From Mumia sp. Pv4-285 (lineage in GTDB: Bacteria > Actinomycetota > Actinomycetes > Propionibacteriales > Nocardioidaceae): a stretch of DNA of 64,000 nucleotides. Positions 58,884 through 64,000 of the stretch are shown piece by piece. Every line of letters starts with the position of its first letter. The stretch's first letter is position 1. The translations under genes were made by a program, and so were the position numbers. The notes under the pieces are model-generated. The model was not told the DNA's origin. It saw nothing but the letters and a program-made list of their open reading frames with translations, and made no database searches. The stretch is from the NCBI RefSeq assembly GCF_041320275.1, contig NZ_CP162023.1, positions 1,612,001 through 1,676,000 of the forward strand, read 5' to 3'.

Positions 58884-59578
58884 CGAAGCTCTCTCTCCCC
58901 GGCCTGCTGGCCGTACACGTTCTGGTAGCGCTCGTACAGCCGGTCGACGTCCTCGGGCGCGATCGCCACCGGCTCGCCGATCTGGCGGCTGATGTGGACC
59001 GTGCGGGCGACGTCCTCGCACATGACGGCGGCCTTGACCGCGTCCTTCGCGCTGGACCCCACCGCGAAGACGCCGTGGTTGCGCATGAGCACCGCACGCG
59101 ACCTGCTCTGCGCGAGCGTCTCGACGATGCCGCGCCCGATGGAGTCGTCACCGATCAGCGCGAACGGCCCCACGGGGATCTCCCCGCCGAACTCGTCGGC
59201 GATCATCGTCAACGTGCACGGGATCGGCTCCCCACGCGCGGCCCACGCCGTCGCGTACGTCGAGTGGGTGTGCACGACGCCGTTCACGTCCGGGCGGTGC
59301 CGGTAGACGTAGGCGTGCGCGGCGGTGTCGCTCGACGGCGACAGGTCGCCGTCGAGGAGACGGCCGTGCAGGTCGGTCACGACGATCGATGCGGGTGTCA
59401 GGGCGTCGTACGCGACGCCGCTCGGCTTGATCACGAGCGCGTCCTCGCCGGGAACGCGCGCAGACACGTTGCCGGCGGTCCACACCACCAGGTCGTACCG
59501 GGTCAGCTCGGCGTGCAGGTCGCACACCTCGCGCCGCAGCCGCTCGATGGTGCGGCGGACCTCGTCCACCACGGTCAT
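58880..59578 (-). CDS. araD: L-ribulose-5-phosphate 4-epimerase
   Basis: 232 residues, class II aldolase fold. '[20 protein letters not shown]' and '[20 protein letters not shown]' bind the phosphate; zinc ligands include the pair in '[17 protein letters not shown]' and a later His in '[13 protein letters not shown]'. Produces D-xylulose-5-phosphate for the pentose-phosphate pathway. Start and stop overlap araB and araA. Confidence 0.96.
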   Translation of the reverse strand: MTVVDEVRRTIERLRREVCDLHAELTRYDLVVWTAGNVSARVPGEDALVIKPSGVAYDALTPASIVVTDLHGRLLDGDLSPSSDTAAHAYVYRHRPDVNGVVHTHSTYATAWAARGEPIPCTLTMIADEFGGEIPVGPFALIGDDSIGRGIVETLAQSRSRAVLMRNHGVFAVGSSAKDAVKAAVMCEDVARTVHISRQIGEPVAIAPEDVDRLYERYQNVYGQQAGERELR

Positions 59579-61254
59579 CGCGCCCGCTCCCGGATCCGGG
59601 ACGCCTCGTCGCGCAGCGTGCGCAACCGGTGCATCACCTCGTTGCCACCCCGACCGAAGTAGTCGTGCAGCGTCACGTACTCGGCGTACAGCCGGTCGTA
59701 CGTGCGCGCACGCTCCTCGTCGGGGACGTAGACCGCCTTGCGCACCGACCCCATCGCCTTCGCGGCGGCGCGTATGTCCGCGTACGCGCCGGCCGCGACG
59801 GCGGCATGGAGTGCGGCGCCCAAGGCGGGGCCTTGTGCCGACCCGACCACGGACAGCGGGAGCCGGGTCACGTCGGAGTAGATCTGCATCAGCAGGGCGT
59901 TGCGGGCGAGGCCACCGGCGACGACCAGCTCCTCGACCGGCACGCCGCTGCCCACGAACGCGTCGATGATGGTGCGGGTCCCGAACGCGGTCGCCTCGAT
60001 CAGCGCGCGGTAGACGTCCTCGGGACGGGTCGCCAGGGTCTGTCCGAGCACGACGCCGGAGAGTCCGTGGTCGACGAGCACCGAGCGGTTGCCGCTGTGC
60101 CAGTCGAGCACGACGAGCCCGTGCTCGCCGACCGCCTGCGCCGCCGCCAGTGCGGTCAGGTGCTCGTGGACGGTGAGCCCGGCCGCGGCCGCGTCGGCGT
60201 GGACGTACGCGGGGGTGCCGTGGTCGACGAACCAGGCGAAGACGTCGCCGACGCCGCTCTGGCCCGCCTCGTACCCCCAACGACCAGGCACGATGCCGCC
60301 GTCGACGACGCCGCACATGCCCGGCACCTCACGGAGCACCGACGAGCTCATCACGTGGCACGTGGAGGTCCCCATGATCGCGACCATCTGCCCGTCGTCG
60401 ACCGCCTGGGCGGCAGGTGCACTCACGTGCGCGTCGACGTTGCCGACGGCGACCGGGATGCCGACGGGGAGGCCGGTCCACGACGCGGCCTCCGCGGTCA
60501 GCGTCCCGGCTCGCTCACCGAGCTGCACGACGGGCTGATTGATGTGAGCGTTAACAAAGTCGCCGAACGACGGATGGAGTGCCGAGAGGAAGTCCTCGCT
60601 CGGGTAGTGGCCGTCCTGGTAGATCGCCTTGTAGCCGGTGGCGCACGCGTTGCGCACGTACTTCCCGCAGAGCTGCCAGACGATCCAGTCCGACGCCTCC
60701 ACCCACCGCTCCATCGCGGCGAAGAGCTCCGGATCCTCCTCGAGAACCTGCAGCCCCTTGGCGAACTCCCACTCCGAGGAGACCAGACCGCCGTAGCGTG
60801 CGAGCCAGGGTTCGCCCCGCTCGGCGGCCAGCGCGTTGATGCGGTCGGCCTGGCCCTGAGCAGCATGGTGCTTCCAGAGCTTGACGTACGCGTGCGGGCG
60901 ATCGACGAACGCGGGCAGCTCGCAAAGCGGCGTCCCGTCTGCGGTGGTCGGGATCATCGTGCAGGACGTGAAGTCGGTCCCGACCGCGATCACGTCCGCG
61001 GGATCGATGCCCGCCTTGCGGATCGCCTCGGGGACCGCCGTACGCAGGACGTCGACATAGTCCGAAGGCACCTGGAGCGCCCAGTCGGCCGGCAGCCGTC
61101 GTCCGGGTGAGCCCGGCACGGCGTCGGTGACGACGCCGTGGGCGTACACCGACTCCGCGCTCGCGATCTCGCGGCCGTCCTCGACGGCGACGACGAGCGC
61201 ACGGCCCGACAGCGTGCCGAAGTCGATGCCGACGGCGTACTCGGGTCTGCTCAC
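59575..61254 (-). CDS. araB: L-ribulokinase
   Basis: 559 residues from GTG at 61254. FGGY kinase: 'AVGIDFGTLSGRALVVAVED', 'AVGTDFTSCTMIPTTADGTP', 'NVDAHVSAPAAQAVDDGQMV', 'IMGTSTCHVM', and 'VVAGGLARNALLMQIYSDVT' near the ATP site. Phosphorylates L-ribulose. GTG overlaps the regulator stop (GTGA) and its stop overlaps araD. Confidence 0.96.
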   Translation of the reverse strand: MSRPEYAVGIDFGTLSGRALVVAVEDGREIASAESVYAHGVVTDAVPGSPGRRLPADWALQVPSDYVDVLRTAVPEAIRKAGIDPADVIAVGTDFTSCTMIPTTADGTPLCELPAFVDRPHAYVKLWKHHAAQGQADRINALAAERGEPWLARYGGLVSSEWEFAKGLQVLEEDPELFAAMERWVEASDWIVWQLCGKYVRNACATGYKAIYQDGHYPSEDFLSALHPSFGDFVNAHINQPVVQLGERAGTLTAEAASWTGLPVGIPVAVGNVDAHVSAPAAQAVDDGQMVAIMGTSTCHVMSSSVLREVPGMCGVVDGGIVPGRWGYEAGQSGVGDVFAWFVDHGTPAYVHADAAAAGLTVHEHLTALAAAQAVGEHGLVVLDWHSGNRSVLVDHGLSGVVLGQTLATRPEDVYRALIEATAFGTRTIIDAFVGSGVPVEELVVAGGLARNALLMQIYSDVTRLPLSVVGSAQGPALGAALHAAVAAGAYADIRAAAKAMGSVRKAVYVPDEERARTYDRLYAEYVTLHDYFGRGGNEVMHRLRTLRDEASRIRERAR

Positions 61255-62279
61255 GGCGCCACCTCCGGTCGGTACGGGCGTGCCGTGCTGGCGCGCAGGA
61301 TCACGTCGGGGGAGACGAGGCGCTCGAGGTGGGGCTCGACGCCCTTGATGCCGGCGTCGAGGAAGGCGATCGCACGGCGCCCGACCTCCGCGAAGTCCTG
61401 CCGGACCGTCGTCAGGGGCGGTTGGAGGTACTCGGCCTCCGGGGTGTCGTCGAAGCCCACGACGCTCACGTGCCGCGGCGCCGGCCGACCACCCTCCTGG
61501 TACGCCCGGAGCAGGCCGATCGCCATCTGGTCGTTCGCGACGAACACGGCGGTCGTCTCTGCCTCGGCGACGAGCGTCCGCCCAGCCGCGTAGCCGCTGC
61601 GGGCCGACCAGTCGCCCTGCAGCAGCGTCCCAGCCTGCAGACCGGCGTCGGCGAGGGCGTCGCGCCACCCGGTCTCGCGGGCGTCGGCCTCGGTCCAGCT
61701 GCGCGGGCCGCGGACGTGCGCGACCCGCGTGTGGCCGAGCTCGACGAGGTGGGCCGTGGCGGCGTACGCGCCGGCGTGCTGGTCGACACCGACCACGTTC
61801 GTCGCCTTCGACAGGTCGCCCTCGACGACCACGAACGGCACACCGAAGTCCTGGTGGCTCACCAGCTCGAGGGCCTCGACCTGGCCGGCGATCATGACGA
61901 TCCCCTCGACGGCCTGGCGAAGGAGGTGGTCGATCGCGTCGGTGAGGGTCGACGCCGTCACCGTCGCGAGGCTCACCGACCCGGCGAACCAGCCCGCGCT
62001 TCGTGCCGCGTCCTCGATCGTGCGGTGGATGCTGTTGGGGCCGTAGAGGCCGCTGCCGGTGCTGATGATCCCGATCGTCGACGAGCGTCGAGTGACCAGG
62101 GCTCGGGCGGCGGTGTTCGGGCGGTAGCCGAGCTCGCGGATCGCGGACTCGACCCGCTCCCGCGTCGAGGGGCGGATGTTGGGGGAGCCGTTGATCACGC
62201 GCGAGACGGTCTGGTGGGACACTCCGGCGGCCCGAGCGACGTCCGCCATCACCGGTGGGGACTGACGATCGGTGCTCAC
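61251..62279 (-). CDS. LacI-family regulator of the arabinose operon
   Basis: 342 residues from GTG at 62279. HTH 'VMADVARAAGVSHQTVSRVI' and hinge 'AARALVTRRSSTIGIIS'; effector domain with 'VVGFDDTPEAEYLQPPLTTV'. It is placed inside the operon, between the permeases and araB, with 4-bp overlaps on both sides. It is therefore made together with the genes it presumably controls. A LacI-type rather than AraC-type regulator for arabinose is usual in actinobacteria. No operator is visible because the promoter lies beyond the right edge. Confidence 0.9.
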   Translation of the reverse strand: MSTDRQSPPVMADVARAAGVSHQTVSRVINGSPNIRPSTRERVESAIRELGYRPNTAARALVTRRSSTIGIISTGSGLYGPNSIHRTIEDAARSAGWFAGSVSLATVTASTLTDAIDHLLRQAVEGIVMIAGQVEALELVSHQDFGVPFVVVEGDLSKATNVVGVDQHAGAYAATAHLVELGHTRVAHVRGPRSWTEADARETGWRDALADAGLQAGTLLQGDWSARSGYAAGRTLVAEAETTAVFVANDQMAIGLLRAYQEGGRPAPRHVSVVGFDDTPEAEYLQPPLTTVRQDFAEVGRRAIAFLDAGIKGVEPHLERLVSPDVILRASTARPYRPEVAP

Positions 62280-63289
62280 GAGACCTCCCGGCGGGTGAAG
62301 AAGCGTTGCAGGACGACGAAGACGAGCAGCAGCACACCGATCGAGATCTTCGTCCACCACGAGCTCAGTGTCCCGTCGAACGAGATGAACGTCTGGATGG
62401 TGCCGAGCACGAGCACACCGAGGAGCGAGCCGATCACCAGACCGTACCCGCCGGTCAGGAGCGTGCCACCGATCACGACCGCGGCGATCGCGTCGAGCTC
62501 CATGCCTACCGCGTGGAGGCTGTAGCCGGAGAGCATGTACAGCGCGAACAGGAGGCCTCCGAGCGACGAGCAGAACCCGCTGATCGCGTACACGCCGACC
62601 TTCACGCGGGCGACCGCGAGACCCATGAGCATCGCCGAGGTCTCGCTGCCACCGACCGCGTAGACGGTGCGGCCGAAGCGGGTGAGGTGCAGCACCCAGG
62701 CCGCGACCGCCACGACGAGGAGGGAGATCAGCACGGTCGGCGTGATGTAGAGCTCGCCGGGGAGCGTGATCGACGCCCCGGAGATCGACTGGAACGTCTC
62801 GTCCTTGATCGGGATCGACTCGACGCTGATGAGGTAGCAGAGGCCGCGGGCGAGGAACATCCCGGCCAGCGTCGCGATGAACGGCTGGACCTCGAAGTAG
62901 TGGATGACCAGACCCATCGCGAGACCGAGCACGGTCCCGGTGAGCAGGACTGCGAGGACTGCCAGCGCGGGCGGCCAGCCCGCACGCAACGTCGACGCCG
63001 CGATCATCGTCGAGAGTGCGACGACCGACCCGACGGAGAGGTCGATGCCCCCGGTGAGGATGACGAACGTCATGCCGACGGCGAGGACGATGAGGAACGC
63101 GTTGTCGACGAAGAGGTTGAGGACGACCTGCGGAGAGGCGAACCCCTCGTACCGGACCGAACCGACGCCGAACATCCCGACGAGCAGGGCGAAGGTCGCC
63201 AGCACGGGGAGCACCTGCGACGGAGGGGAGTAGCTCTTCAGCCGGCTCGCGAGGGTGCCCCCGGGCGCATCGGTCGTGGCGGTGCTCAT
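62276..63289 (-). CDS. CUT2 sugar ABC transporter permease (YjfF-like)
   Basis: 337 residues from ATG at 63289, eight to ten transmembrane helices. BPD_transp_2 family: 'AVGMTFVILTGGIDLSVGSV' and 'ELDAIAAVVIGGTLLTGGYG' are the RbsC/YtfT-YjfF signatures. Together with the preceding permease it forms a heterodimeric sugar channel, as in the galactofuranose/arabinofuranose-type systems. Its start overlaps the stop of the upstream permease and its stop overlaps the regulator start. Confidence 0.92.
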   Translation of the reverse strand: MSTATTDAPGGTLASRLKSYSPPSQVLPVLATFALLVGMFGVGSVRYEGFASPQVVLNLFVDNAFLIVLAVGMTFVILTGGIDLSVGSVVALSTMIAASTLRAGWPPALAVLAVLLTGTVLGLAMGLVIHYFEVQPFIATLAGMFLARGLCYLISVESIPIKDETFQSISGASITLPGELYITPTVLISLLVVAVAAWVLHLTRFGRTVYAVGGSETSAMLMGLAVARVKVGVYAISGFCSSLGGLLFALYMLSGYSLHAVGMELDAIAAVVIGGTLLTGGYGLVIGSLLGVLVLGTIQTFISFDGTLSSWWTKISIGVLLLVFVVLQRFFTRREVS

Positions 63290-64000
63290 GCTCGACCTGC
63301 CTTCACGAGAGAGGGACGGTTGCGACGGCGGCGCCAGACCGCCGCCCGGGCCTTCGGCGACTGGAGGAGGCACACCGCGATGACGACGACTGCCTTGAAG
63401 AGGTAGTTCGTGTCCGACGGGATACCGATGGTGGGGATCGTCGTCGACAGCGTCTGGATGAAGAGCGCGCCCACCAGCGTCCCCGTGAGCGAGAACCGCC
63501 CGCCCGCGAGCGACGTACCCCCGATCACGACGGCGAGGATGGCGTCGAGCTCGATCCACAGCCCGGCGTTGTTCGCGTCGGCCGAGCTGGTGTTCGCCGC
63601 GATCATCAGGCCCGCCAGTCCGGCGCAGAAGGCGGAGAACACGTACACGGTCCAGATGATCGTGCGCGAGCGCACTCCGGCGAGCCGGCTGGCCTCAGGG
63701 TTGATGCCGACGGACTCCACGAGCATGCCGAGCGCCGTACGGCGGGTGACGAGCCCGGTGAACGCGAGCAGGGCCAGCGACACCAGGATCGCGATCGGCA
63801 AAGTGAGGAAGTAGTCCGCACCGAGCGCCTTGAAGAACGCGTTGTTCACGGTGGTGACCTGGCCGCCGGTCACGAGCATCGCGAGTCCACGCCCGGCGGT
63901 CATCAGGACCAGGGTGGCGATGATCGGCTGGATGCCGACCACCGAGACGAGGAAGCCGTTCCACAGACCGAGCAGGATGCACACGGCGAGGGCGAGCGTG
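63286..64000 (-). CDS. CUT2 sugar ABC transporter permease (YtfT-like), 5' end beyond window
   Basis: 238 C-terminal codons are visible; the frame stays open to the right edge. 'GIQPIIATLVLMTAGRGLAM' and 'ELDAILAVVIGGTSLAGGRF' identify the RbsC/YtfT family. The C terminus is basic ('ARAAVWRRRRNRPSLVKAGR'). Binding protein and ATPase genes of the system should lie just outside, to the right. Overlaps the next permease by 4 bp. Confidence 0.9.
   Translation of the reverse strand, partial: TLALAVCILLGLWNGFLVSVVGIQPIIATLVLMTAGRGLAMLVTGGQVTTVNNAFFKALGADYFLTLPIAILVSLALLAFTGLVTRRTALGMLVESVGINPEASRLAGVRSRTIIWTVYVFSAFCAGLAGLMIAANTSSADANNAGLWIELDAILAVVIGGTSLAGGRFSLTGTLVGALFIQTLSTTIPTIGIPSDTNYLFKAVVVIAVCLLQSPKARAAVWRRRRNRPSLVKAGRA

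Noticed and set aside
1-64000. Mobile elements, prophage, CRISPR, tRNA or rRNA genes
   Set aside because: No transposase, integrase, phage structural gene, spaced direct repeats or tRNA-like cloverleaf was recognised on either strand by reading.

Overview
The window is 64 kb of GC-rich chromosomal DNA from an actinobacterium. Evidence for this is the very high G+C at third codon positions, frequent GTG starts, start/stop overlaps of the GTGA and ATGA type, an IdeR/DtxR-type iron box, a SigK/RskA sigma and anti-sigma pair, a DinB-fold protein of the mycothiol-transferase group, a deazaflavin (F420)-type nitroreductase, and many starts that look leaderless (TANNNT followed by 6-7 nt and ATG or GTG). 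The wall-polymer genes and codon style suggest Nocardioidaceae (Nocardioides, Aeromicrobium, Mumia), but this placement is inference. I see no rRNA or tRNA gene, CRISPR array, insertion sequence, prophage or plasmid function. Gene order reads as ordinary chromosome with no gene-free stretch above 300 bases.

Layout. 1-6.5 kb: ArsR/SRPBCC pair, an iron-regulated siderophore-interacting protein, two small proteins, a LysG/LysE amino-acid export pair, and a Ser/Thr kinase followed by an unknown membrane protein. 6.5-15 kb: a MarR repressor with its palindromic operator facing a luciferase-like/FAD-oxidase fusion, Dps, a universal-stress/FluC/FluC operon and a glycine-betaine ABC importer. 15-20 kb: a methyltransferase, an HhH-GPD protein, and a SigK island in which fasciclin lipoprotein and molybdopterin oxidoreductase genes face sigK-rskA across two matching ECF promoters. 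20-22.7 kb: a CE1758/CE1759-type flavin monooxygenase and reductase pair.

22.7-34.6 kb is a wall-polymer locus: a two-component ABC exporter, a cytidylyltransferase/SDR fusion predicted to make CDP-ribitol, a 1164-residue protein that is an internal duplication of a membrane-plus-polymerase module, glycosyltransferases, a pyruvyl transferase, a second glycerophosphotransferase-like enzyme and a CDP-alcohol phosphotransferase with an altered catalytic motif. Together these suggest assembly and export of a pyruvylated polyol-phosphate (teichoic-acid-like) polymer.

34.6-64 kb is mostly transport and sugar metabolism: a PAS protein, MFS exporter and M13 peptidase; an XRE-cupin repressor facing a BenE transporter across a 32-bp operator; a MalEFG importer, GH13 glucosidase and LacI regulator with two matching operators; KtrAB potassium uptake; GalE; a quinoprotein sugar dehydrogenase; an SGLT-type symporter; leuS preceded by a short Leu-codon leader peptide and two hairpins (a candidate attenuator); a MerR regulator facing a small membrane protein across nested palindromes; and a tightly overlapped arabinose operon (two CUT2 permeases, LacI regulator, araB, araD, araA) that runs off the right edge.

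The most interesting points are the leuS leader, the twin SigK promoters, the duplicated polymerase, the LLM/FAD-oxidase fusion, the 32-bp XRE-cupin operator, and the recurring TANNNT-N7-start architecture.
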